A DNA stretch of 64,000 nt. It comes from Closterium sp. NIES-65 (lineage: Eukaryota; Streptophyta; Zygnematophyceae; Desmidiales; Closteriaceae). The notes beneath the pieces were generated by a model. It was not told where the DNA came from. It saw only the letters and a program-made list of their open reading frames with translations, and ran no database searches. Positions within the stretch are counted from its first letter, which is position 1, and each line of letters begins with the position of its first letter. The stretch is from assembly GCA_948144175.1 (NCBI GenBank), contig CANXME010000249.1:1-64000 (forward strand), given 5' to 3'. Shown piece by piece: positions 45,600 to 55,945 of the stretch. Position numbers and translations under genes: made by a program.

Positions 45600-46470
45600 C
45601 CCGTCGTGTCGCCCCTAGCGGACCGTTGCGCCGCCCTTCCCCTCGCGGCTCCGCCGCCCTTCCCTAGCGGCCCCGCCGCCCTTCGATCGCGGCCCCGCCG
45701 CCCTCTGCTACGCGGCCCCGCCGCCGCCCTTCGATCGCGGCCCCGCCGCCCTCGGCTACGCGGCCCCGCCGCCCTCTGCCTCGCGGCCCCGCCGCCCTCT
45801 GCTACGCGGCCCCGCCGCCCTCTGCTACGCGGCCCCGCCGCCCTCTGCTACGCGGCCCCGCCGCCCTTCGATCGCGGCCCCGCCGCCCTTTGCCACGCGG
45901 CCCCGCCGCCCTCTACTACGCGGCCCCGCCGCCCTCTGCTACGCGGCCCCGCCGCCCTTCGATCGCGGCCCCGCCGCCCTCTGCTACGCGGCCTCGCCGC
46001 CCTCTGCTACGCGGCCCCGCCGCCCCCTGCTACGCGGCCCCGCCGCTCTCTTCGGTCGCGGCCCCGCCGCCCTCTGCTACGCAGCCCCGCCGCCCTCTGC
46101 TACGCGGCCCCGCCGCTCTCTTCGGTCGCGGCCCCGCCGCCACTCTGCTACGCGGCCCCGCCGATCCGCCCAGCAGCAGCCGCCGCCGCCTGAGCCGCCG
46201 CCGAGCCGCCGCCGAGCCGTCGCCGAGCCGCCGCCGAGCCGCCGCCGAGCCGCCGCCGAGCCGCCGCCCGAGCCGCCGCCGAGCCGCCAGAGCCGCCGCC
46301 GAGCCGCCCGTGACGCCCGAGCCGCCCGCGCCGCCCAGCAGCAGCCGAGCCGCCGCCGAGCCGCCGCCGCCTGAGCCGCCGCCGAGCCGCCGCCGAGCCG
46401 CCGCCGAACCGCCGCCGAGCCGCCGCCCGAGCCGCCGCCGAGCCGCCCGCGCCGCCCGAGCCGCCTGCGG
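45600..46470 (+). repeat. GC-rich tandem repeats in the leader of copia copy 3
   Basis: First about 20 units of 21-27 bp around GCGGCCCCGCCGCCCTCTGC, then a denser run of GAGCCGCCGCC. It has the position of an untranslated leader. Stop-free frames in it are a by-product of the period. Confidence 0.85.
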
Positions 46471-46541
46471 AGCCGTGCTGCTGTTCCTCTGCTGCTGACC
46501 TACCCGCCTCTCCCAGCCCGGTGAGATTTTCAGCTGCTGTC

Positions 46542-49500
46542 ATGGCCACCCCCAATGTTCTTACCTTTGACGCTGAGGGGAGGGCCATTGACTTTGCCGT
46601 CTGGATTGAAGACCTGCAGCTGTACTTACTGTGTGATGCGATAGATGAGGTCTCTCTCTTTGACTTTGTCTCTGGCGCTGTCCCTGCCCCACCTGCTGAT
46701 GCTGACTCTGCCGTTCGCTCCAAGTGGGCGACCCGCGATGCTGCTGCACGTCTTGCTGTGCGTCGCCACCTCCCTTCCTCTGAGCGTGCCCACTTTAGTC
46801 AGTGCAAGACCGCTCAGGCCTTGTACGACGCTGTAGTTGCACGCTACTCCTCCCCTTCCTCCGCTACCCTTAGCCGCCTCATGCTACCGTTTCTCTTCCC
46901 TGACCTCGCTTCCTTTCCCACTGTCGCTGACCTCGTTACCCACCTCCGTGCTAGTGACACCCGCTACCGCGCTGCCCTTCCTGCTGAGTTCCGCGCTGCG
47001 AACCCTCCTCCCATGTACATCACTCTCTACTTTCTCGTCACCCGTCTCCCTGAGTCCCTTCGTGTCGTTAGGGACCAGTTTCTCTCTGTCTGTCCCACCA
47101 CTCTCACTGTCGACCTCCTTGAGGAGTCCCTGCTAGCGGCTGAGAAGAGTATTGTCGCTGTAGGGGCCTCTCGGGGTGACCCTCGCACCCCTATCTTTGA
47201 GGGGTGTGGTCCTTCCCCCCTGCTGCCCTCTGTCGCCTCTGCCGCTGCGGCCGACCTCACTGGTTTTGAGTCGGTCGGCGCGGCGTCTGCCCCCAGCGGC
47301 AGACGCCGCGCTGGCAAGGGCAAGGGGGGCAAGGGAGCGGGTGGAGCTAGAGGGGGCGGTGGAGGAGGCGGTGGGGGTGGCGGGGGGAGTGGGGGTGGCG
47401 GTGGGGGTGGTGGCGGGAGTGGAGGTACTGGTGGCGGCGGTGGAGGCGGAGGTGGCGGCGGAGGTGGTAGCGGAGGAGGCGGTGGGAGCGGTGGGAGCGA
47501 CGGTCCTGGTGGGGGAGGTGGAGGTGGAGACGGGGGTGGCGGTGGAGGCGGGGGTGGCAGTGGAGGCGGGGGTCGGAGTGGCTCGTCCCAGCGGAGCAGC
47601 TCCGGGGGTGGTCAGCGCCAGCAGCAGCAGCAGCAGCAGCCGCAGCAGCAGCCACAGCAGCAGCAGCGCTCTCGCACCGTCCCCGCCCCTCAGCAGCTCC
47701 GTGAGTGGTACTCGCAGCGTCAGCGTGGTGGTGCGCTTGGTCCTTGCCCCTACGTTCTCCGCACCGGTGACCGTGCAGGGGAGAGGTGTGGAGGCGCCCA
47801 CACTGCCCGCCGCTGCTTTGGCCGCCTGACTGACGCCTGGCGTCAGCAGTTTCCGGAGGCAGCTGAGATCCCCCGCTGGGGAGAGCTGTCTAGGGCTGGT
47901 GTAGCTATTTATGATCTTGATTTTGATGCTATTCTCTCTGCTATGTATGCTGCGATTGGTAGTGATGAGGATGACTGTTACCGGTGTTTCCCGCCCGACC
48001 CGGGCATTGGTACTGCCGCGTCAGGTACTAGTGAGGCTGCTGCTCTAGGTGCCAGTGCGTCTGTGCTCTCAGGTGCTGGTGAGTCTGCCCTCTCAGGTAC
48101 TGTGTCGGCTTCGGCCTCTCACACCTTCACCCTTGACTCTGGAGCGTCTCGCTCCTTCTTTCGGGACCGCACCACTCTCACGCCGCTGAGTCGGCCGGTT
48201 GCGGTGTCCCTGGCTGACCCCTCTGGGGGGCCTGTCCTGTCTCGCTTCTCCACTGTCCTCCCGTGTCCGGCGGCCCCCTCTGGCACCCTGACTGGTCTCT
48301 ACCTCCCCTCGTTCTCGACGAACTTGGTGAGTGGTGCTGACCTCCAGGATGCGGGTGTCCACCAGTTCACCCCTGCTCGTCAGCGGGTGACCCACTGCAC
48401 GGAGGCGGATACAGGTCGCCACCTGGCTACGTTTACACGTCGGCCAGGGTCGAGCCTGTACACTCTGACCACTGCTTCTCCTCCAGGTGCTGAGTCTGGT
48501 AGGGTCACTTCGTCTGGTCAGGTGTTTGCTGCAGCGTCCAGGTCTGGTCCTGAGTCTGCCCCCTGCTCGTGCCGTCGTTTGTCTCACGAGACCCTCCTCT
48601 GGCACCACCGCCTTGGCCACCCCTCTCTGCTTCGGCTCAGAGGCATGGCCTCGCGAGTCCTTGTGTCTGGTCTTCCCCGGTCTCTCCCTCCCCTTCCTCC
48701 GGGCCCTGGCCCCACCTGTGTCCCCTGTGTCGAGGGGCGCCAGCGTGCTGCCCCTCACTCCTCCCAGTTTCCTCCGACAGAGGCCCCGTTGCAGACGCTT
48801 CACATGGATGTGTGGGGCCCAGCCCGCGTCCGTGGACAGGGTCAGGAGCGCTACTTCCTGCTGGTGGTTGACGACTACTCGCGTTACACCACAGTCTTCC
48901 CCTTGCGCAGCAAGGGTGAGGTCACTGCGGTGTTGATCGACTGGATCCGCGCAGCTCGTCTCCAGCTTCGGAGGAGCTTTGGCTCTGACTTCCCTGTTTT
49001 GCGTCTGCACTCGGACAGAGGCGGAGAGTTCTCCTCTGGCCTCCTGAGTGCCTACTGTCGTGCGCGAGGCATCCGTCAGACCTTCACGCTTCCGGACTCA
49101 CCGCAGCAGAATGGGATTGCTGAGCGCCGCATTGGCATGGTCATGGACGTCGCTCGTACGTCCATGATGCATGCGGCTGCTCCCCATTTTCTGTGGCCGT
49201 TTGCGGTCAGGTACGCTGCGCACCAGATCAACCTCCACCCCAGGGTCTCTCGACCGGAGACCTCCCCAGCCCTGCTGTGGACGGGGAAGGTTGGCGATGC
49301 GTCGGCGTTCCGGGTCTGGGGATCTCGGGCGTTTGTTCGCGACCTGTCTGCGGACAAGCTATCCCCTCGTGCTTCTCCCTGCGTCTTCCTGGGGTTCCCC
49401 CCCGACGCCCCTGGGTGGCAGTTTTACCACCCCACCTCTCGACGTGTTCTGTCCTCCCAGGACGTCACGTTCGACGAGTCGGTACCCTACTACCGCCTCT

Positions 49501-52500
49501 TCCCCTACCGCACTCCGTCCCTCCCCCCACCCCCGCTCTTCTTGGTACCAGGTCCCCCCCCGGTAGTCCCCCTCCCCCCTCAGGGTCCTGCCCCTTCAGG
49601 TGTGTCCCAGGTAGACGCGGTCGAGCCTGTCGAGGTCACTGGTGACTCTGGTGCTGCTGCGGGAGCTGAGCCTGGGGGTGCGGAGTCTGGGGGTGCTGAG
49701 CCTGGAGGTGCCGAGTCTGGGGGTGCTGAGCCTGGGGGTGCTGAGCCTGGGGGTGCTGTGCCTGGGGGTGCTGAGTCTGGAGGTGCCGAGTCTGGGGGTG
49801 CTGTGCCTGGGGGTGCTGAGCCTGGGGGTGCTGAGCCTGGGGTTGCTGAGCCTGGGGGTGCTGAGCCTGGGGGTGACGTGCCTGGGGGTGCTGTGTCTAG
49901 GGGTGCTGAGCCTGGAGGTGCTGTGCCTGGGGGTGCTTCGTCTCGCCGGGAGCCACTCTCCCCACAGGAGCTGCGTGAGTGGTTTGCCGGGCGCTGGAGG
50001 CGTGCTGCTGGTGCTGGTGGTTCTTCGGCTGCAGAGGGTACTGCTGCTGCGCGCCCCGCCGGCGCTCGTACTGTGGGTGCTGGAGCTGCTGAGTCTGAGA
50101 GTTCTCCTGGAGCTGGTCCTGCTGAGGGTGTTGGTGCTGAGCCTGCCGTTGGCGGCCCGACTGACAGTGCTCCTGGTGCTGCGGCTGGAGGTTCTGGAGC
50201 TTCTGGTGGTGCTGCTGGAGGTGCTACTGGAGTGGGTGCTCCTGCCGGGGCTGCTGGTGCTGTTCCTGCTGTTTCTAGCGTCGCCGCGCGGCCCCGACCG
50301 TACTTCGTTCCGCTCCTGCAGCAGGTTCTTGGTCTTACACCTCCTCCTCCTCCCTTAGAGGGTCCGCAGCCTGTCCGGTCACAGCCACAGCTACAGCCTG
50401 CCTCCCCTTTGCCTGCTCCTTCTCCCTACGCTGGTCCGACTGGAGGTCTTACTGAGCGTCGTGAGCCTGCGTCTCGTCCTGTGTCGCCTGTTCGTACTGA
50501 GCGCGCTAGTGGTCGCGGGTCGCGTCAGCGTCCTCCTCCTGTCCCTGGCACGCACCGGATGTCACTGCGTCCGTCCACTGCTCCTCTGCGTGCCCCTTTG
50601 CCTTCTCCTCCTGCTTCCTCTCTTCCTGCTCTTGCCGACCCGGAGTCGGACGCCCTTCGTGCTGCCAGTCCTACTGTCACGCGTCTCCTGGCTACTGCTG
50701 TCACTGACCCCTCCTTCGAGTCGTCTGCTGCGTCTGCCCTTGTCACTGAGCTTGTCGACTTTGCTGCGCGCTGTCGTCTAGACTACGCTGCTCGTCTTGT
50801 CACTGAGTCTGAGTCCGCCTGTCCTCCGTCCGTCGGGGGTGAGTGTGCCCTTGGCACGGACGTCCTTGAGGACAGGCAGGAGGAGTTCCAGTGTCTGGCC
50901 GCCGCTTCACCTCGTCTCGCGTCTGTACTGCTAGCCCCTGAGGGAGACCCGGATGCACCAGACATCCCGACTCCGCGCTCTTACGCGGAGGCGATAGAGG
51001 GTCCCTACTCCTCTCAGTGGCAGGCAGCTATGGATGCAGAGATGGCTTCCTGGAAGTCCACAGGCACCTACGTTGACGCTGTTCCCCCTCCTGGGGCGAA
51101 CATCGTCAGTGGCATGTGGATTTTCAGGGTGAAGCGGCCGCCGGGTTCTCCGCCTGTCTTCAAGGCGCGTTACGTGGCTCGTGGCTTCAGTCAGCGGCAG
51201 GGGGTTGACTACTTTCAGACCTTCTCCCCCACCCCGAAGATGACCACTCTTCGGGTTCTGCTACACGTTGCTGCTCACCGTGACTACGAGCTGCACTCTC
51301 TCGACTTCAGCACAGCTTTCTTGCAGGGCAGCCTGCACGAGGAGATCTGGCTGCGTCGCCCACCTGGCTTCACTGGGTCTTTCCCTCCTGGTACCCAGTG
51401 GAGTCTCCGGCGTCCAGTCTACGGTCTCCGCCAGGCGCCACGTGAGTGGCACGACACACTGAGGACTACGCTCGCGGCACTTGGGTTTGCTCCTTCCACT
51501 GCCGACCCGTCGCTGTTTCTGCGCACCGACACCTCTCTGCCGCCGTTCTACATCCTCGTGTACGTCGACGACTTGGTCTTTGCCACAGCTGACACTGCTG
51601 GACTCGCCTACGTGAAGTCCGAGCTGCAGAAGAGACACACGTGCACTGACCTGGGTGAACTGCGCAGCTACCTTGGCTTGCAGATCACCCGGGACAGAGC
51701 ACGCCGCACCATTACCCTGACTCAGTCACACATGGTGCAGCAGGTCCTTCAGCGCTTCGGCTTCACGTACTCCTCGCCTCAGGCCACTCCTCTGCCTACT
51801 CGCCACTCGCTCTCAGCTCTGCCTTCGGATGAGTCCGTAGAGTCGAGTGGCCCGTTTGCAGAGCTTGTTGGCTGCCTCATGTACCTGATGACCTGCACAC
51901 GACCTGACCTCGCATACCCTCTTAGCATTCTCGCACGCTTTGTTGCTCCTGGGAGACACCGACCAGAGCACATGGCTGCAGCGAAGAGGGTGTTGCGCTA
52001 CTTGTGCAGTACGTCGGGCATGGGGCTAGTGCTTGGAGGGCGCAGTCCAGTGGTCCTCACTGGGCACGCAGACGCTTCTTGGGCTGACGACCAGGCTACG
52101 CAGCGGTCGTCACAGGGTTACACCTTCAGCCTTGGTTCCGGCTCTGTCTCGTGGCGGGCTACCCGCTCGTCTTCTGTTCTCGGCTCCAGTTGTGAGGCTG
52201 AGATCTACGCTGGGGCTATGGCTGCACAGGAGTTACGCTGGCTCACCTACCTGCTGACCGACCTTGGAGAGCAGCCTCGTTCTCCTCCAGTCCTGTACGT
52301 AGACAACAAGGCCATGCTGGCCTTGTGTCGAGAGCAGCGACTGGAGCACAGAACGAAGCACATTGCTCTTCGTTACTTTCTTGCTCGTGAGCTACAGCAG
52401 CGTGGACAGCTGCGACTTGCGTACGTGGCCTCTGAGGCCAACACTGCTGATGTCTTCACCAAGGCACTTGCGCCTTGTGATCATCAGCGTTGCTGCACGC

Positions 52501-52544
52501 AGTTGGGTCTTGTGCCTGTCTTGCCTCACTTGCTCTCCTCTTGA
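46542..52544 (+). CDS. Copia gag-pol polyprotein, single open frame
   Basis: About 2000 residues from the ATG at 46542 (MATPNVLTFDAEGRAIDFAV). By position: gag to about 47900, with a very long poly-Gly tract (47340-47580) and a Gln-rich stretch; a Cys/His cluster (47740-47820); aspartic protease with DSGAS (about 48135); integrase zinc region (48590-48740) and core with HMDVWGP, LHSDRGGEF and QNGIAERR (48800-49150); an insertion of about 18 five-residue GGAEP-type repeats (49660-49945); RT with YVDDLVFAT (51100-51800); and RNase H to the C-terminus (52030-52500). It makes virus-like particles and copies element RNA in the cytoplasm. Other copies here share every domain. Whether it is expressed cannot be told. 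Confidence 0.95.
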   Translation: MATPNVLTFDAEGRAIDFAVWIEDLQLYLLCDAIDEVSLFDFVSGAVPAPPADADSAVRSKWATRDAAARLAVRRHLPSSERAHFSQCKTAQALYDAVVARYSSPSSATLSRLMLPFLFPDLASFPTVADLVTHLRASDTRYRAALPAEFRAANPPPMYITLYFLVTRLPESLRVVRDQFLSVCPTTLTVDLLEESLLAAEKSIVAVGASRGDPRTPIFEGCGPSPLLPSVASAAAADLTGFESVGAASAPSGRRRAGKGKGGKGAGGARGGGGGGGGGGGGSGGGGGGGGGSGGTGGGGGGGGGGGGGSGGGGGSGGSDGPGGGGGGGDGGGGGGGGGSGGGGRSGSSQRSSSGGGQRQQQQQQQPQQQPQQQQRSRTVPAPQQLREWYSQRQRGGALGPCPYVLRTGDRAGERCGGAHTARRCFGRLTDAWRQQFPEAAEIPRWGELSRAGVAIYDLDFDAILSAMYAAIGSDEDDCYRCFPPDPGIGTAASGTSEAAALGASASVLSGAGESALSGTVSASASHTFTLDSGASRSFFRDRTTLTPLSRPVAVSLADPSGGPVLSRFSTVLPCPAAPSGTLTGLYLPSFSTNLVSGADLQDAGVHQFTPARQRVTHCTEADTGRHLATFTRRPGSSLYTLTTASPPGAESGRVTSSGQVFAAASRSGPESAPCSCRRLSHETLLWHHRLGHPSLLRLRGMASRVLVSGLPRSLPPLPPGPGPTCVPCVEGRQRAAPHSSQFPPTEAPLQTLHMDVWGPARVRGQGQERYFLLVVDDYSRYTTVFPLRSKGEVTAVLIDWIRAARLQLRRSFGSDFPVLRLHSDRGGEFSSGLLSAYCRARGIRQTFTLPDSPQQNGIAERRIGMVMDVARTSMMHAAAPHFLWPFAVRYAAHQINLHPRVSRPETSPALLWTGKVGDASAFRVWGSRAFVRDLSADKLSPRASPCVFLGFPPDAPGWQFYHPTSRRVLSSQDVTFDESVPYYRLFPYRTPSLPPPPLFLVPGPPPVVPLPPQGPAPSGVSQVDAVEPVEVTGDSGAAAGAEPGGAESGGAEPGGAESGGAEPGGAEPGGAVPGGAESGGAESGGAVPGGAEPGGAEPGVAEPGGAEPGGDVPGGAVSRGAEPGGAVPGGASSRREPLSPQELREWFAGRWRRAAGAGGSSAAEGTAAARPAGARTVGAGAAESESSPGAGPAEGVGAEPAVGGPTDSAPGAAAGGSGASGGAAGGATGVGAPAGAAGAVPAVSSVAARPRPYFVPLLQQVLGLTPPPPPLEGPQPVRSQPQLQPASPLPAPSPYAGPTGGLTERREPASRPVSPVRTERASGRGSRQRPPPVPGTHRMSLRPSTAPLRAPLPSPPASSLPALADPESDALRAASPTVTRLLATAVTDPSFESSAASALVTELVDFAARCRLDYAARLVTESESACPPSVGGECALGTDVLEDRQEEFQCLAAASPRLASVLLAPEGDPDAPDIPTPRSYAEAIEGPYSSQWQAAMDAEMASWKSTGTYVDAVPPPGANIVSGMWIFRVKRPPGSPPVFKARYVARGFSQRQGVDYFQTFSPTPKMTTLRVLLHVAAHRDYELHSLDFSTAFLQGSLHEEIWLRRPPGFTGSFPPGTQWSLRRPVYGLRQAPREWHDTLRTTLAALGFAPSTADPSLFLRTDTSLPPFYILVYVDDLVFATADTAGLAYVKSELQKRHTCTDLGELRSYLGLQITRDRARRTITLTQSHMVQQVLQRFGFTYSSPQATPLPTRHSLSALPSDESVESSGPFAELVGCLMYLMTCTRPDLAYPLSILARFVAPGRHRPEHMAAAKRVLRYLCSTSGMGLVLGGRSPVVLTGHADASWADDQATQRSSQGYTFSLGSGSVSWRATRSSSVLGSSCEAEIYAGAMAAQELRWLTYLLTDLGEQPRSPPVLYVDNKAMLALCREQRLEHRTKHIALRYFLARELQQRGQLRLAYVASEANTADVFTKALAPCDHQRCCTQLGLVPVLPHLLSS

Positions 52545-52741
52545 CCTTGCTTGTACTTTCGCATATATATACTCTTGTTCTTGTATATCTCTATATATGA
52601 TCTTGCATGTGAACTGGCCTTGTGGCCTTTGAACTTGTGCTCGGAATGCGTGGTGACTTTGTGATCCACCCTGAGATTTGCTTTGCTTTGCTTGACTGGT
52701 CTTGTGACCCCTTGTTCTCCCCCACTTTGCCTATGGGGGTG

Positions 52742-52873
52742 TGTCAGAACTTATAGCTTACTTGTTTCTGTAGGCTATAGTGGGGTATCCCATAGGGGGT
52801 ACAACCCAATTAGGGTTTCCTATTTGTACTCACTTCGTTCATAGTCATTCCATCCTCGTTCTTTGTTTCCACA
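52742..52873 (+). repeat. 3' LTR of copia copy 3
   Basis: 132 bp, identical base for base to 45385-45516. Confidence 0.95.
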
Positions 52874-53705
52874 AATAGTTGCGGAGGGGATAAGCTGCAT
52901 CTCCAACCAGCTGGTACGGGGAAATGTCGCCTCGTTCTAGTCTTTCGTAGAGGCTAGATTTGATGAACACTCTCTGATCGTGTGCTCTGCCGGGATACCC
53001 GATGAGGTAATCCCAAATGATCCCTCTAGCATCGCATGTGATCTGCAATTGAACCGCGTACTGTGATTTGCGGGTGTAATATTCAGTCCGATGCCCTTCC
53101 TTCCCTCTGATTTGAATATGTGTGTCATCTATTGCACCCACTACTGCTGGAACACCCTTTATGCTCCTAAACTCTTCTGCCATCGTCCGCATCTCTTCTT
53201 GTGATGGAAATCGGACCCAGTCCGATTTAAAGACGCGCGGGAAGTTTGTGAGGAAAATGTCTACGAGTAAGTGGCATATCGTCTTCGGAACCCCAAACCA
53301 GAACGCGAGGTCAATGTACGACAGGGCGCTCGCGAAGTATTTGATCGGCACAAGTATGGCGATGCTAATCGGTAAGGAGTGTTTTTGTATGACCGGGTTT
53401 AGAACTGAGCGCATTCCTTCACTGATGTAGTCTAGAATGGATCGATTGATTCTGAACAAGTCCATGAAAACCTCCTCTGGCATCGCCTCCATTTCATCCA
53501 CCCATATCCCTAGGCGTCGCCGCCTCAGACCTCGATTCCGTGCCCGGATCGCACTACGGGATTCTCCGCTAGTTTCCTCATTTGCGGCCTGGTCTATCTG
53601 CTCGAGCAACTCAGTACAAGCTTTCGTAGCAAGCGCGAGGAAGGTGTTGTAATAAAAAGCATGCCACACAATTAAGAGTCTAGGGAGAAAAGGCACATCA
53701 TTCAT
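52874..53705 (-). CDS. Harbinger (HARBI1-like) transposase, N-terminal two thirds
   Basis: About 277 residues read on the minus strand from MNDVPFLPRLLIVWHAFYYN. The DDE nuclease fold is clear. The first catalytic Asp is in VVGAIDDTHIQI and the second in GYPGRAHDQRVF, followed by GDAAYPLRNYL. An N-terminal helical region with a basic stretch (RNRGLRRRRLG) precedes it, as in HARBI1-like proteins. The frame runs directly into the copia LTR at 52873; the rest of the gene is at 44940-45384. The start is the first ATG after the right end of the element. As it stands it lacks the third catalytic residue. Confidence 0.9.
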
Positions 53706-54020
53706 GGTGGCTGGAGGTAATTAATAACCCATTTAGCTGGTTCTCGATAGTTTATCATCAGTTGCAGCGGGAGGCGAGTCCGTTCCCGCTTGTTATGCTT
53801 TGGCTAGAGTAGATGGGACTGGTGCTGCATGAATGCTTACGTGGTGGTGGTGATGGTTTAGTCTGGAACTAGACGGGCGTGTCCTTGCGCACATTTACAG
53901 GGTTGGGTCGCATGGTGCCACATCAACGCTCATTTACAGTCGCGCAACAGCTCAAACCGGCAAGTACACCGGACAAGAGGTTTTGGCGAACTTGCAAATT
54001 TACATGCGAGAATTGCTAGG

Positions 54021-54063
54021 CTGATATGAGGCAGCTCTGATAGGGTGCCGTAGGAACACGCCC
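54021..54063 (-). repeat. Right terminal inverted repeat of the Harbinger element
   Basis: 43 bp, reverse complement starts GGGCGTGTTCCTACGGCA. Followed by the TTA duplication. Confidence 0.93.
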
Positions 54064-54066
54064 TTA

Positions 54067-55340
54067 TAAGTAATGTTACATCTATAACGCGAGGGCGAGG
54101 TCTGCTTTGGACCCTTGTAATATGTTCGTCAGCCCTTACAAAGAGTGAATGCTTTTGACACACTGATATTTTAGAGGACTGTATGGTAGAATTTTTGTCT
54201 AAGAACCTTACGGAGTCACAATAGGTACCTCCAAAGAATAGAAAATAGACATCACGTATTCCTAATCATCAAATATGAATGTACGAAGTGCTTAAATTCA
54301 AGTGGTGAGGTGATGCTAATATGGACGAACAACATCAACACCTAATAATCTCTATTGGCTCCTGCCTGCTGCAAGATCCCGGCAGTGGAATAGGAGACGT
54401 CACACGAGTAGGTAGGGAGACGCTGGATTGGACTAGAAAGGCTATGCAATTGCTGCCATGAAGCCAGGAATGTTGCCACCACCAAAATACCATGAATCAA
54501 GCGGTCCGATGGCCAATGACACAAACAGCCGATGGAGCATCAATGGGGCAATGCAGGAGGACAGACAGAGTCGGGCAGGCGGGTGGCAGTACGAGGGTTG
54601 CGAGAACTGAGTGACTTCAGGAGCAAAGGCAGAAGCTGCCATGAACCCTTGGTGATGGAAGATGGTGACATGGAGCTGGCGGATGGAATGGGCGGGTGGC
54701 AAAGCATGAGGGATAATGGAGGCGCATCAGGCAGACAGACCAGCTGCCAGGGCGCTTCCTCCTCCGTCCCCTCAGCGGTGAAGAAGGCTGTTAGGGAGAA
54801 TGTGGGGCTGTAGGTCACCTGGAGGGATGTATGTGATGCGGCATGGTGGACAGTGGATGGAGGGTGGTAGGTGGGAGATTCTGGCTGTCGTTATAACAGT
54901 TATTGCAAGTCGCATGGCATGCCCTGCTTGCCCCCTGCCCCCTCTAGTGGTGAAGTATGTGAAAGAAAACGGGATGCTGCAGGGTTACCAGTGAGGATAT
55001 GAGATGGGAGATGGTGGATGGAACGGGTAGGAGGCGTAGCATGAGAGACAATGGTTGCAAACAAACTGCCAGGCCCTGTCCGCTCCCTCCCCCTCCCCTC
55101 CCCTGGTGAAGGACGCCTCTGATGAGGAATTGATCTGGTAACAACGTAACAGTTACTATGGGAAACTTGTTAGCTGTACGAATGACATGGACCAAGCATC
55201 TCACCTAATCTCACATTCAGAAATGGTCCAAAAGTACCTTCTGAGTCCACTCACAACCCCATAATCAGCAACGGATAAAAAACACAGAATGGAAAGAATC
55301 AGGTGAACAACAGAAGGCACGAGTAACAAGAGCACCAGGA
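54067..55340. other. Intergenic DNA with degenerate direct repeats
   Basis: No convincing gene. Blocks at about 54540-54830, 54830-54985 and 54995-55140 resemble one another loosely (runs such as AGATGGTG, GGATGGAA, and GTGAAG near TCCCCTC), suggesting an old tandem duplication. Short ORFs on both strands lack family signatures. Confidence 0.35.
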
Positions 55341-55349
55341 ATGCGTGTC

Positions 55350-55945
55350 TAACCGCTATGGAATGGGTGACTCACCGCCATGGGATGGGTGTCTAACCGC
55401 CATGGAATGGGTGTCTAACCAGGCACAAGCAACAAGAGCACCAGCACCACCATGCTGACTAACTACCATAGGATGGGTGTTTAACCGCCATGGGATGGGT
55501 GACTCACCGCCATGGGATGGGTGACTCACCTCCATGGGATGGGTGACTCACCGCCATGGGATGGGTGACTCCCCGCCATGGGATGGGTGACTCACCGCCA
55601 TGGGATGGGTGACTCACCACCATGGGATGGGTGACTCACCACCATGGGATGGCTGACTCACCACCATGGGATGGCTGACTCACCGCCATGGGATGGGTGA
55701 CTCACCGCCATGGGATGGCTGACTCACCGCCATGGGATGGGTGTCTCACTGCCATGAAATGGGGGACACACCGCCATGGGATGGCTGGCTGACTCACCGC
55801 CATGGGATGGCTGACTCACCGCCATGGGATGGCTGACTCACCGCCATGGGATGGCTGACTCACCGCCATGGGATGGTTGACTCGCCGCCATGGGATGGCT
55901 GACTCACCGCCATGGGATGGGTGACTCATCTCCATGGCAGAGCCT
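55350..55945. repeat. 22-bp minisatellite
   Basis: About two dozen units of CCGCCATGGGATGGGTGACT plus CA, with variants (GGCTGACTCA, GGTGTCTAAC). It is interrupted once by a copy of the flanking motif AACAAGAGCACCAG, which also precedes the array. Confidence 0.95.

Larger units (their letters stand above)
45385..52873 (+). mobile_element. Ty1/copia element, looks whole (copy 3)
   Basis: The 132-bp LTRs (45385-45516 and 52742-52873) are identical. The duplication is AATAG (45380-45384, 52874-52878). A primer site, TGGAATCAGAGCAG, adjoins the 5' LTR (complement of initiator tRNA-Met apart from one base), and a polypurine tract adjoins the 3' LTR. A 1-kb GC-rich leader of short tandem repeats precedes one long gag-pol frame. 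No break was noticed. Identical LTRs point to a very recent insertion, though with LTRs this short the clock is coarse. It interrupts the Harbinger transposase gene. Confidence 0.96.
43188..54063. mobile_element. PIF/Harbinger DNA transposon carrying a nested copia element
   Basis: 43-bp terminal inverted repeats (43188-43230 and 54021-54063, starting GGGCGTGTTCCTAC, 4 mismatches) lie inside a TTA target duplication (43185-43187, 54064-54066), the classic PIF/Harbinger signature. Without the copia insertion (45385-52873 plus one 5-bp duplication) the element is about 3.4 kb. It has the usual two genes, a Myb/SANT-like DNA-binding protein (plus) and a DDE transposase (minus), converging and overlapping by ~40 bp at their ends. 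It was probably autonomous until the copia insertion split its transposase gene. Confidence 0.95.

Noticed and set aside
45606-46498. ORFs of about 200 codons in the leader of the whole-looking copia element
   Set aside because: Products are simple RPRRP or PPSRRR-type repeats, upstream of the real start of gag at 46542.
46521-46541. Upstream GTG start for the copia polyprotein
   Set aside because: A GTG start has no support in this setting. The ATG at 46542 begins the conserved gag N-terminus found in the other copies.
53122-53652. Plus-strand ORFs opposite the Harbinger transposase
   Set aside because: Shadow frames. The minus strand carries the DDE motifs and reads cleanly.
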